A stretch of DNA of 20,530 nt. It comes from an uncultured Bacilli bacterium (GTDB lineage Bacteria > Bacillota_I > Bacilli_A > RFN20 > CAG-288). The position numbers and the translations under genes were made by a program. Position 1 is the first letter of the stretch, and the number at the start of each line of letters is the position of its first letter. Positions 9,355-16,751 of this stretch are shown here, one piece after another. The notes under the pieces were generated by a model that saw nothing but the letters and a program-made list of their open reading frames with translations, searched no databases and had not been told where the DNA came from. The stretch spans positions 1-20,530 of the forward strand of contig CAKUXT010000007.1 of assembly GCA_934700375.1 (NCBI GenBank), written 5' to 3'.

Positions 9355-9369
9355 GAGAGGAGTAATATC

Positions 9370-10125
9370 ATGGAAAAAATCAAGGTTCTGATTTATCTGA
9401 CTGAATTCAAAGACAAAGATACTGTGTCTGCTTTTATGAAGTCCACCGCTTTGAAGGAAAACACGTATCAGTTTGATGTGTGCTGTTCGAAAGAGGATTT
9501 TGTTGTCTTTTCTGATAGCAAGGACATCAATCGTGTCGAAGATCCCAAAGAGGAAGAATATGACTTCGTTCTTTCTTCCCATAGACAGAACGAAGATAGA
9601 CTTCTGTTTCTGAATGGTAAGAAGAAAAGAACATATCTTCTGATTCTTTCTGAAAAGGAAGATGCAGAGAAAAGACAGAAGAGCTTTGTCAAAGCCAAGA
9701 AGATCGTGGATGACTTCTTCGGGAAGAAAGTAAACTTCTCTTTTGTTTCTGATAACCTGATGGATGCTGTTATTGAAGAAGAGAAGAAACACATGGATGG
9801 TATAGAACCTATCGGCAATATCTTCTCCTATGAGAAAGACATGCTTGTCATATCAGACAGAGACTTCACCTTCTTCGAAGATTCTATCTCCTGTTTCTCC
9901 AAGCTGCTCAGCTTGAAGAAAGAGGACAAGAAATCCTTTTTCTCTTCTATCGGAGACTTCTTCTTCAAAAACTATACGACTAAACCAGAGAACATCTCTT
10001 TAAAGGACTATCTATCTGTTTATGAAATCCTTCTTCAGAAAGACAACTTCAGCGTCAACATTCTCAGCAAACCGATGGTCGGTGATTACTTTGCACTGCT
10101 TTCTTCTGTAGCAGAAAATCGTTAG
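9370..10125 (+). CDS. Uncharacterised cytosolic protein at the end of the sensor operon
   Basis: A 251-residue protein that I do not recognise. It starts 15 bases after the lipoprotein stop behind a good GAGAGGAG ribosome site and is followed by a terminator, so it is the last gene of the sensor unit. It has no signal peptide or membrane segment and is very rich in Lys, Asp, Glu, Phe and Ser. It begins with a beta-strand-like KVLIYL and has a second strand-like YLLILS near residue 90, so a small alpha/beta fold in the first 100 residues is possible. The rest looks helical. It could be a regulator or adaptor for the kinase-regulator pair, but nothing in the sequence proves that. Confidence 0.8.
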   Translation: MEKIKVLIYLTEFKDKDTVSAFMKSTALKENTYQFDVCCSKEDFVVFSDSKDINRVEDPKEEEYDFVLSSHRQNEDRLLFLNGKKKRTYLLILSEKEDAEKRQKSFVKAKKIVDDFFGKKVNFSFVSDNLMDAVIEEEKKHMDGIEPIGNIFSYEKDMLVISDRDFTFFEDSISCFSKLLSLKKEDKKSFFSSIGDFFFKNYTTKPENISLKDYLSVYEILLQKDNFSVNILSKPMVGDYFALLSSVAENR

Positions 10126-10174
10126 AATTTGGTCATTGCGTGCGCATTTGACCTGATATTTGAAAGCAAAAATG

Positions 10175-10212
10175 AAGGCTTTTCTTCCTGAAAATGAAGG
10201 AAAGCCTTTTCC
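10175..10212 (+). terminator. Rho-independent terminator after the sensor operon
   Basis: A 13-bp stem (10175-10187 with 10196-10208; one G-U pair) around an 8-base loop, followed by a short T run, 49 bases after the stop of the preceding gene. It separates the sensor unit from the transporter operon. A second smaller hairpin (AGGAAAA / TTTTCCT, 10223-10229 and 10235-10241) followed by TCTTTT may back it up. Confidence 0.8.
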
Positions 10213-10261
10213 ATTTATATAGAGGAAAATCCAGTTTTCCTTCTTTTATATCATTAATATT

Positions 10262-10294
10262 ATTGTGAGATAATAATCAAAAACAGCTCACAAT
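10262..10294. promoter_or_regulatory. Candidate operator: ATTGTGAG inverted repeat upstream of the transporter
   Basis: The 358-base stretch between 10126 and 10483 is AT-rich and carries no gene. In it, ATTGTGAG (10262-10269) and CTCACAAT (10287-10294) form a perfect 8-bp inverted repeat with a 17-base spacer. The left half continues as GTGAGATA, which also occurs at 4947-4954 upstream of the regulator gene. A further palindrome, TTCTAGAA, lies at 10354-10361. This is a plausible regulator-binding site, possibly for the YesN protein, but AraC-type regulators more often use direct repeats. Confidence 0.35.
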
Positions 10295-10407
10295 GTTTAA
10301 AATTTTCTTAAAATCTTAGAAAAATCGCTATATTTAAGCTCTTGTGTAGAAAATTCTAGAAAGTGTGTATTTTTTTCCATTCTTTAAATTTTTGCAATAC
10401 GTTAAGA

Positions 10408-10421
10408 TGAAAGCGCTTATC
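10408..10421 (+). promoter_or_regulatory. cre-like catabolite control site before the binding-protein gene
   Basis: TGAAAGCGCTTATC matches the Firmicute CcpA-binding consensus at 12 of 14 positions; the last two bases differ. The central AAGCGCTT is palindromic. It lies 63 bases before the ATG, next to weak promoter-like boxes (TTGCAA at 10392-10397, TAAGAT at 10403-10408), a position suited to repression of a sugar transporter. CcpA itself is not in the window. Confidence 0.45.
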
Positions 10422-10483
10422 GAAATAGTCGTTTGCACAGCGATGAGCAACAATCAGGAATAAAAGGGGGGAAACACTTTATT

Positions 10484-11599
10484 ATGAAAAAACTTATTCC
10501 ACTTATGTCGTTAGTCGGATTAGCTGCTTCTTTAGCTTCTTGCGGCGGAACAACTGCCACTGAATGGGGCTGGGATACTGCTATTGCTGATGGTGAACTC
10601 GGATATGTCATCTTAGTCGGCGAAGACGGAAACCCGGAAGCTGAAGATCGTACCAAAGGCTGCATCGCTGCCATGGAAGAAATCGCCAAGGAAGGCGGCT
10701 TCAAGGCAGTCGAACTCGAAAGAAAGACCTGCACTGACAACAATGGTTCCTGGAATGACCAGGTTGCCAAGGAAACAGTTGAAACTTGGGCAAAGAAGTT
10801 CAAGGGCAAACTCGATTTCATCATCTCCAACAATGATGGTATGGCAATTGCCGCTTCTGCCGCTACTGGCTTAGTCAAGAAGACTCCTATCGTCGGTTTC
10901 GATGCTCTTTCTGCCGCTTGCGATATGATTAAGGCTGGAACACTTGCCGGTTCTGTCTCTCAGAACGGTGACGATCAGGCTCTTGCTGCCGCAACTGTTC
11001 TCACCAACCTCATCAAGGGAAGTGAAACTGTCATCTCCACCAACTATGGCGGAAAGGCTGAACTCAACCTCGACGAAATCAGCCAGCATGTCGTTCAGAC
11101 AAAGTTTGCTGCTGTCACAGCTGCCAATGCCGATAGCTTAAAGCCTGGCGCATATGTCAATGTCGCTGCTGATGCAGCTGTCAAGGACAAGAAGATGCTT
11201 GTTGCTACCTATTCTGCAAACGATAACTTCATCAAGGAAACCTACAGAAAGGCTCTTCCTCACTATGCTGAAGCTTTAGGATACAAGGTCACTGTTATCG
11301 AAGGCGATGGCAATGATGATGCCGACCTCCAGAACAGAATCCAGACTCAGATGCAGAAAGAAACATATGATTGCTTTGCTTTCAATGTCATCACCCACGC
11401 CAACTGGGAATCCTATCAGGCTCTTGCCGGAGACAAACCGGTCGTCTTCTTCAACAGACAGCCTAAGACTTCCGACAACAAGGGTGTTGCTGATCTTTCT
11501 GGAAAGGCCAAGACCTACTTCGTCGGTTCCGGTTCTGCCGGTCAGGGTGCTGCTCAGGGCCAGATCATCAAAGATTGGTATCACGCTTTAAAGAAGTAA
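10484..11599 (+). CDS. Circularly permuted MglB-type sugar-binding lipoprotein of ABC transporter
   Basis: A 371-residue extracellular lipoprotein. The ATG at 10484 is chosen because AGGGGGG precedes it and it gives a signal peptide with lipobox LASC (C20). Residues about 28-219 match the C-terminal part of E. coli MglB: VGEDGNPEAEDR (N50, E52, R56 for H152, D154, R158), W90 for W183, SNNDG (N117 for N211), VGFDAL (D140 for D236), and Q160 for N256. After a linker (about 220-236), residues 237-365 match the N-terminal part: Y243, D247, F249 for Y10, D14, F16; VVFFNRQP with N324 for N91; then YFVG. The halves are thus swapped, with new ends at the calcium loop, which is degenerate here (D31...D36-G-E). 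Most sugar residues survive. It is the first gene of the transporter operon, supplying ligand to MglA/MglC. Confidence 0.93.
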   Translation: MKKLIPLMSLVGLAASLASCGGTTATEWGWDTAIADGELGYVILVGEDGNPEAEDRTKGCIAAMEEIAKEGGFKAVELERKTCTDNNGSWNDQVAKETVETWAKKFKGKLDFIISNNDGMAIAASAATGLVKKTPIVGFDALSAACDMIKAGTLAGSVSQNGDDQALAAATVLTNLIKGSETVISTNYGGKAELNLDEISQHVVQTKFAAVTAANADSLKPGAYVNVAADAAVKDKKMLVATYSANDNFIKETYRKALPHYAEALGYKVTVIEGDGNDDADLQNRIQTQMQKETYDCFAFNVITHANWESYQALAGDKPVVFFNRQPKTSDNKGVADLSGKAKTYFVGSGSAGQGAAQGQIIKDWYHALKK

Positions 11600-11615
11600 A
11601 TCCCTAAGATTTCAT

Positions 11616-11650
11616 AGTAGGGTGCTATGAAAGTAGCATCCTACTTTTAT
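11616..11650 (+). terminator. Intercistronic hairpin between binding protein and ATPase genes
   Basis: A 12-bp stem (11616-11627 with 11634-11645; one G-U pair) around a 6-base loop, then TTTTAT, lies in the 80-base gap before mglA. No clear promoter follows, so it probably acts as a partial terminator or 3' stabiliser giving more binding protein than ATPase and permease, as is common in binding-protein ABC operons. Confidence 0.7.
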
Positions 11651-11679
11651 ATTAAAACAGGAGGTTCTGAATCAAAAAT

Positions 11680-13173
11680 ATGTCAGAAAATATTTTAGAG
11701 ATTCACGGCCTTTCAAAATCCTTCGGAAAAAACCATGTTCTGAAGAATATTGATTTGACCGTCAAAAAAGGATCCGTCATGGGTCTTATGGGTGAGAACG
11801 GCGCCGGAAAATCTACAATGATGAAATGCCTTTTCGGTATCTATAGCAAGGATGACGGAAGCATTGTCTTCGACGGAAGACATGTCGACTTCCAGGATCC
11901 GAAAGACGCTTTGGAAAATGGTGTTGCCATGGTCCATCAGGAATTGAACCAGTGTCTTGATAGAACCGTTCTTGATAATATGTGGTTAGGTCGCTATCGC
12001 ACCAAGTTCGGTGTTGTCGACGAAAACTATATGTTGTTTGAGACAAAAGGCCTTTTTTCCATGTTGGACATCCACGTCAATCCGAAGCAGAAGATGAGAA
12101 CGATGTCTGTTTCTCAAAGACAGATGGTCGAAATTGCAAGAGCCGTCTCTTACAATTCCAAAATCATCGTTTTGGATGAACCTACTTCTTCCTTGACAGA
12201 GCCTGAAGTCAAAAAGCTCTTCAAGATTGTCAATGAACTGAAAGCACAAGGCGTTTCCTTCGTCTACATTTCACATAAGATGGATGAAATCTTCCGAATC
12301 TGCGATGAAGTTTCCGTTCTTCGTGATGGTGAAATGATCATGACAAAGAAGACGAGCGAAACCAACATGAATGAACTGATCTCCGCTATGGTCGGAAGAA
12401 GTCTTACTCAGCGTTTCCCGCCTGTAGACAATACTCCTGGCGAGGAAGTTCTCCGTGTTGAAAACCTTTCTTCCATGTATGCTCCGCTTCTCCGCGATAT
12501 CAACTTCTCTGTCCGTAAAGGTGAAATCTTCGGTATTTACGGCCTTGTCGGTGCCGGTAGAAGTGAATTGCTTGAATGTCTCTTCGGTATGAGAACAATC
12601 AAGACCGGAAAGATTTTCTATAACGGAAAGCAGATCTTCCTTTCATCCCCTAAGGATGCTATGGAATACAACTTCGCTTTCGTTACAGAAGAAAGAAAAG
12701 CAAATGGCATGTTCATGAAAGGCACATTGACTTTCAACACGACCATCACAAACTTGGATAAGTATAAAACATTCGGTTTCTTGGATGACGCCAAGATGAA
12801 AGAAGCCACTATCCGTGAAATCAGTCAGATGCATACGAAATGTATGGGTCCTAATGATATGATTTCCGCTCTTAGCGGCGGCAACCAGCAGAAAGTCATC
12901 ATCGGAAAATGGCTTGAACGCGATCCGGATGTTTTCCTTCTTGATGAGCCGACCAGAGGTATTGATGTCGGCGCCAAATATGAAATCTATCAGTTGATTC
13001 TCAATCTGGCAAAGAAGGGCAAGACCTGTATCGTTGTATCCAGTGAAATGCCTGAGATTCTTGGTATTACAAACAGAATCGCTGTCATGAGCAACTATCA
13101 TCTTGCCGGTGTTGTCAATACGAAAGAGACAAATCAGGAAGAGCTTCTGAGATTGTCTGCAAAATACTTATAG
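11680..13173 (+). CDS. mglA: Galactose/methyl-galactoside ABC transporter ATPase MglA
   Basis: A 497-residue double ATPase that powers sugar import, cytosolic face of the membrane. The first domain has Walker A GENGAGKST (38-46), signature SVSQRQMVEIARA (about 144), LDEPTSSL (about 164) and ISHKMDEIF. After VGRSLTQRFP the second domain has the degenerate Walker A GLVGAGRS (288-295), VTEERKANG, LSGGNQQKVIIGKW (about 398) and LLDEPTRGIDVGAK. These and the C-terminal SSEMPEILGITNRI agree with MglA (506 residues in E. coli) and with sugar ATPases of the RbsA/XylG group. AGGAGGT lies 14-15 bases before the ATG, farther than ideal, but an in-frame TGA at 11668 leaves no better start. Stop is 16 bases before mglC. 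Confidence 0.97.
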   Translation: MSENILEIHGLSKSFGKNHVLKNIDLTVKKGSVMGLMGENGAGKSTMMKCLFGIYSKDDGSIVFDGRHVDFQDPKDALENGVAMVHQELNQCLDRTVLDNMWLGRYRTKFGVVDENYMLFETKGLFSMLDIHVNPKQKMRTMSVSQRQMVEIARAVSYNSKIIVLDEPTSSLTEPEVKKLFKIVNELKAQGVSFVYISHKMDEIFRICDEVSVLRDGEMIMTKKTSETNMNELISAMVGRSLTQRFPPVDNTPGEEVLRVENLSSMYAPLLRDINFSVRKGEIFGIYGLVGAGRSELLECLFGMRTIKTGKIFYNGKQIFLSSPKDAMEYNFAFVTEERKANGMFMKGTLTFNTTITNLDKYKTFGFLDDAKMKEATIREISQMHTKCMGPNDMISALSGGNQQKVIIGKWLERDPDVFLLDEPTRGIDVGAKYEIYQLILNLAKKGKTCIVVSSEMPEILGITNRIAVMSNYHLAGVVNTKETNQEELLRLSAKYL

Positions 13174-13189
13174 AGAGGGGTTAATCAAA

Positions 13190-14893
13190 ATGGAACAATT
13201 GAATCAAAATGTTCTCGATTCTGAGAATGCATTCATTCCTGAGATTGAAAAGATATTATCAGAAATCGATGCCTTACGTCTTGATGGTGTAACAAAGATT
13301 GAAGGTCTGAAGAACGAAATCAGCAACTTGAAGCGCAACCATCAGCTCGATCCTGAAACAAGAGAAAAGCTGATTGCAAATGACAAGGATCAGATTGCTG
13401 CTGCAACAGTTGTCAAAGAACGGAACAAAGACGAACTTTTCGTCAAGGTCACAGATGCAATCAACTTCATCGAAGAAAGCTATAAGCCGCTGATTGCTGC
13501 CGATAAAGAAGCCGGCAAAGAAAAGATTGCCGCTGCTAAGGCCGAATATCAGCAGAAGCTTGCAACCTACTTGGAAGAAAGAAACGCTTCCCTTACTGAA
13601 CTCAAGAAAAAGTTTGAAAGCGAACCTCTTCCGGAAGACGGATCTGCTGATGAGCAGAAGAGACGCAAACTTCAGCTGAAGGAAGTCGATTCCATCTATC
13701 ATCAGAAGTGCAACGATGCTCTTGTCGCATTCAATGATGTCAAGGATGCTGCTAAGGAAAGCAATCACGCTTTATACCTTAACAAGTATGCATTCATGGA
13801 AAGAGCCAACAACAAGAAGCTTCCTATCAAGTATGCCTATGAACAGAAGTTCGAAAACTATTCATATGGTTTCAACCTGAAGGACTTCTTCTTAAAGAAC
13901 GGTCTCTATCTTACTATTCTTGTCTTGATGATTGTCGCAACAATCATCTATGCCATCCAGACAAAAGACTTCTTATTCAACTGGGACAACATTCTTCTTA
14001 TTCTCAACCAAGTCTCTCCGAAGATCTTCTTAGCCTTAGGTGTCGGTGGACTTATCGTCTTAGCCGGTACAGACTTAAGTATCGGACGTCTTGTCGGTAT
14101 GGCTTCAGTCTTCACAGGTATGCTTGTTACGACAACCGGTGAAACAGGTATTACATTCTTCGGCAAATCACCCAACTTCACTGCTATGCCTTTAGGTGTC
14201 CGTGTCATCTTCGCTTTCCTCCTCTCCATCTTCGCCTGCTGTTTCATCTCTGGTATCGCAGGCTTCTTCACTGCAAAGTTCAAGATGCATCCGTTCATTT
14301 CCACTCTTGCAACACAGCTCTTCACATTCGGTATCATGGCCGGTATCACAGGCAACTCCTTCACCGGTGCTCCTGATCCGACTGTCACAGCTATCGTCTC
14401 TGGTAAGGGACTTGGAAGCGGCGACTTCCCGATCATGATCATCTGGGCCGCAATCGGTATTGCAGTCATGTGGTTCATCTGGAATAAGACAAAATTCGGT
14501 AAGAATATGTTCGCTGTCGGCGGAAATGCTGAAGCCGCTGCTGTCTCCGGCATCAACGTCTTCAAGGTCACAATGATGGTCTTCATCCTCGCTGGTATCT
14601 ATTATGGTATCGGCGGCAGCATGTACGGTATCTACACTGGTAACGTCAGAGCTCAAACCGGTCAGGGTATGGAAGCCGATGCTATCGCAGCCTGCGTCGT
14701 CGGCGGTGTTTCTTTCTCCGGCGGTGTTGGTAAGATCAGCGGTATCGTCATCGGTGCCCTTATCTTCCAGGCTATCGTTGTTGTTCTTCCTATGGTCGGT
14801 ATCACCGATGCAAACTTCCAGCTTGCTATTAAAGGTGTTATTATTCTTGCCGCTGTCACACTTGACTGCGTCAAGTATCTTAAGAAGAAATAA
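13190..14893 (+). CDS. mglC: Sugar ABC transporter permease MglC with N-terminal cytosolic extension
   Basis: A 567-residue membrane protein. From about residue 231 it matches MglC (336 residues in E. coli) end to end: first helix NGLYLTILVLMIVATII, ALGVGGLIVLAGTDLSIGR (282-300), FGKNMFAVGGNAEAAAVSG (about 435-455), DAIAACVVGGVSFSGGVG (about 498-515), and a YLKKK tail. It forms the membrane channel with MglA and receives sugar from the binding lipoprotein. The first 230 residues are extra: highly charged, no hydrophobic segment, long helical stretches rich in Lys, Glu, Ala and Leu with coiled-coil character. They should be cytosolic because MglC-type permeases start inside. GAGAGGGG precedes the ATG and the whole frame is open with similar codon use, so the extension is translated. 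Last gene of the operon. Confidence 0.95.
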   Translation: MEQLNQNVLDSENAFIPEIEKILSEIDALRLDGVTKIEGLKNEISNLKRNHQLDPETREKLIANDKDQIAAATVVKERNKDELFVKVTDAINFIEESYKPLIAADKEAGKEKIAAAKAEYQQKLATYLEERNASLTELKKKFESEPLPEDGSADEQKRRKLQLKEVDSIYHQKCNDALVAFNDVKDAAKESNHALYLNKYAFMERANNKKLPIKYAYEQKFENYSYGFNLKDFFLKNGLYLTILVLMIVATIIYAIQTKDFLFNWDNILLILNQVSPKIFLALGVGGLIVLAGTDLSIGRLVGMASVFTGMLVTTTGETGITFFGKSPNFTAMPLGVRVIFAFLLSIFACCFISGIAGFFTAKFKMHPFISTLATQLFTFGIMAGITGNSFTGAPDPTVTAIVSGKGLGSGDFPIMIIWAAIGIAVMWFIWNKTKFGKNMFAVGGNAEAAAVSGINVFKVTMMVFILAGIYYGIGGSMYGIYTGNVRAQTGQGMEADAIAACVVGGVSFSGGVGKISGIVIGALIFQAIVVVLPMVGITDANFQLAIKGVIILAAVTLDCVKYLKKK

Positions 14894-14904
14894 ATCAGAA
14901 AAAG

Positions 14905-14946
14905 AGAAAAGCTTCGGATATCTACGCCGAAGCTTTTCTTTCTTTA
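14905..14946 (+). terminator. Strong terminator of the mgl-type operon
   Basis: A perfect 13-bp stem AGAAAAGCTTCGG / CCGAAGCTTTTCT (14905-14917 with 14927-14939) around a 9-base loop, then TTTCTTT, 11 bases after the mglC stop. It marks the end of the transporter operon. Confidence 0.92.
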
Positions 14947-14955
14947 TCAACTATC

Positions 14956-15273
14956 ATGCAAATACAGTTTTATTGGGTGTTCTTAATCATCCTTCTTGGC
15001 TTCTTATCCGGTATCATGGTCAGCTTTGCATTTGTCAAAGGTGTCCGTGGCGATGGGAAAAGCATCTCTTGGAGCGAGCTTGTTCTCTCTGCCTGTATCT
15101 TAGGAGGTCCTGGTATACTACTGGCCTACTCTCTTTCCAAGGAAATCCAATTGGAAGACAAGAACCATAAAAGAGCCATTCTACTTGCTGCAATCGCTTC
15201 TATGGTTGTTGAAATATTGATCGTCTTTCTTCTTAGTTATTTCAAAATCATCTCTTATACGACTGCATCATAA
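14956..15273 (+). CDS. Small membrane protein, unknown function
   Basis: A 105-residue protein with three predicted membrane helices (about 4-28, 41-58 and 72-97) and short charged loops (KGVRGDGKS; KEIQLEDKNHKRA). No family recognised. It lies between two terminators, so if expressed it needs its own promoter, which I do not see clearly. No convincing ribosome site precedes the ATG. The protein-like pattern of hydrophobic and charged stretches and a following terminator support a real gene, but the missing start signals lower confidence. Confidence 0.6.
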   Translation: MQIQFYWVFLIILLGFLSGIMVSFAFVKGVRGDGKSISWSELVLSACILGGPGILLAYSLSKEIQLEDKNHKRAILLAAIASMVVEILIVFLLSYFKIISYTTAS

Positions 15274-15287
15274 TCATTCAATCTATG

Positions 15288-15314
15288 GAGTTCCGTTGAC
15301 GCGGAACTCTTTTT
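15288..15314 (+). terminator. Rho-independent terminator after the small membrane protein
   Basis: GAGTTCCG (15288-15295) pairs with CGGAACTC (15302-15309) around a 6-base loop, followed by a run of T to 15314. It lies 14 bases after the preceding stop. Confidence 0.88.
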
Positions 15315-15433
15315 AGTGGCAAGATAAGGCCTGAATTTCAGTCTTTTTGTTTTGTTTTCGATTGTTTTAAGGTAGACTATAAGCAGTAAACAATTCAGAA
15401 GATATATTCTTTAGAAGGAAAGGAATCAGTATC

Positions 15434-16726
15434 ATGACATTCACTTTCAAATATGCATATGTCGATCATGACATCACTTTAGAGAAGACCGGACTTTATA
15501 TCTCTTTGTTTGATATCAAAGATCTGTTTTGCTTTGATGATAAAGAAGTTAAAGATGAAATCGAAGTGATGTCTTCACATCTAAGCAAAGACAGAGTTCC
15601 TTACATTGAGATTGAATACCTTCCTTTCTATGATATCAATATTCTCCTTTTGCTTTCTCTGAAATACAATCCAGAGATTGCAGAAGAAGCATATAAGTCA
15701 ATCAAAGAAAAACAGATGACAGAATGGATTGATCACGATATTCTTCTTCAATTAGAAAAACTATATTCCATTAGAGAAGAAGAGATTCCGTGGGATAATT
15801 TCAAGGAAATATTTTCTTCTTTATCAAATAAGAAGAGCAAAGCGCGTGTTCATCGCTGTGAGTTTTATAACAGAGCCTATCTCTTTATGATTGATGATGA
15901 GATCAAAGTGCTGAGAAAGAAAATCAAACTTCCTGAAGACTTCGGTGAATTCAAAGATTACGATCTTTTGGAATCCGTCTATGAGGAATGCGCATTGAAA
16001 AAAGAAGAGGATGCTTCTTTTGAATACTATGCTATAAAGCTCCTCTATACGATTGTGACAAAGAAACCATATATCAATTACAATGATGAGATTGCAATCA
16101 TTGCTGCACTTGTTTTCCTCCGTGAAAATAATCTGATCTATCGTAATCATGAGTTTGTTTATTCTCCTTTTGATTTCATGAGAATGATTGCAATCATCAA
16201 AGACTCACAGGGAGAAAAAGAAGAAACAGTCATCAATAGACTGATTCCTCTTCTCAATAGCAATGATAAGGAACGCAAATCAGATAAAGACTATGATAGA
16301 TTCATAACTGATCCAAGCAAAGAAAATGCAATCCAGTTCATCGTCTCTTATTTGGAAGAGAATGTATTCGAACAGGGATACTATGAATACTTCACTACAA
16401 CTTCAAATAGTGCAATCAAGCTTCACTATTCAGGTTCTTACTATCATATCCATCTGAATGTCTATCAGACCATGATGAAAGAGAATTCTCTTTGTTTTTA
16501 CTGTGATGCTTTAGCCAAGATGGAAGCACCGACAATGGTAAAAAACAGAAACGGTCTTGTCTGTTCTTTGCTTGATGAAATCAAGACAAGAAGTGCTGAG
16601 GATATTCTCTCTCAAATCAAAACAAGCCTTGTCAAAAAACTGAAAGGCAAGTTCGATTTGAATACGATCAATATCGAAATCAATCCGACCTGGTGTGTTG
16701 AATCTGAGCTTGATTATGAGTTCTAA
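15434..16726 (+). CDS. Divergent RhuM/Fic-like protein with lost Fic active site
   Basis: A 430-residue soluble protein, start behind AAGGAAAGGAA. Residues 12-45 (DITLEKTGLYISLFDIKDLF) resemble the BRO-N/RhuM start in which a ligand-like LTQKQIAELF helix is preceded by I-LE, and 61-94 resembles the RhuM YYNLDMIISVGYR segment. Residues 205-265 look like the Fic/Doc-type end of RhuM proteins: KKPYINYNDEIAIIAALVFL (210-229) sits where HPFxDGNKRxxAxxFxxFL is expected, and ALTLL-type MIAIIKDSQGEKEETVINRLIPLL follows. The catalytic His is K211 and the DGNKR run is NYNDE, so AMP-transfer activity is unlikely. The last 150 residues are not recognised. A weak promoter (TTGTTT 15352-15357, GACTAT 15375-15380, 17 apart) precedes it. 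The family call is by pattern only; toxin-like or regulatory role is speculative. Confidence 0.75.
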   Translation: MTFTFKYAYVDHDITLEKTGLYISLFDIKDLFCFDDKEVKDEIEVMSSHLSKDRVPYIEIEYLPFYDINILLLLSLKYNPEIAEEAYKSIKEKQMTEWIDHDILLQLEKLYSIREEEIPWDNFKEIFSSLSNKKSKARVHRCEFYNRAYLFMIDDEIKVLRKKIKLPEDFGEFKDYDLLESVYEECALKKEEDASFEYYAIKLLYTIVTKKPYINYNDEIAIIAALVFLRENNLIYRNHEFVYSPFDFMRMIAIIKDSQGEKEETVINRLIPLLNSNDKERKSDKDYDRFITDPSKENAIQFIVSYLEENVFEQGYYEYFTTTSNSAIKLHYSGSYYHIHLNVYQTMMKENSLCFYCDALAKMEAPTMVKNRNGLVCSLLDEIKTRSAEDILSQIKTSLVKKLKGKFDLNTINIEINPTWCVESELDYEF

Positions 16727-16751
16727 ATAAGACTAGAAAACTGATATACAA

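Noticed and set aside
10262..10294. Similarity of ATTGTGAG to the E. coli lac operator
   Set aside because: Only an 8-base half-site match with the wrong spacing; no LacI-type gene is present. Kept only as a generic inverted repeat.
10484..11599. Possibility that the permuted order is two gene fragments joined by a sequencing or assembly error
   Set aside because: A single frame with its own signal peptide, linker, even codon use and complementary ligand residues from both halves makes this unlikely, though long-read confirmation would settle it.
14192..14950. A 252-residue open frame on the minus strand opposite mglC
   Set aside because: It is an antisense shadow of a well-supported permease gene, with odd Asp/Cys-rich composition and no ribosome site.
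14604..15170. A 188-residue plus-strand frame running from mglC through its terminator
   Set aside because: It overlaps mglC in another frame, crosses a strong terminator and has low-complexity Ser/Val/Leu content typical of a shadow frame.
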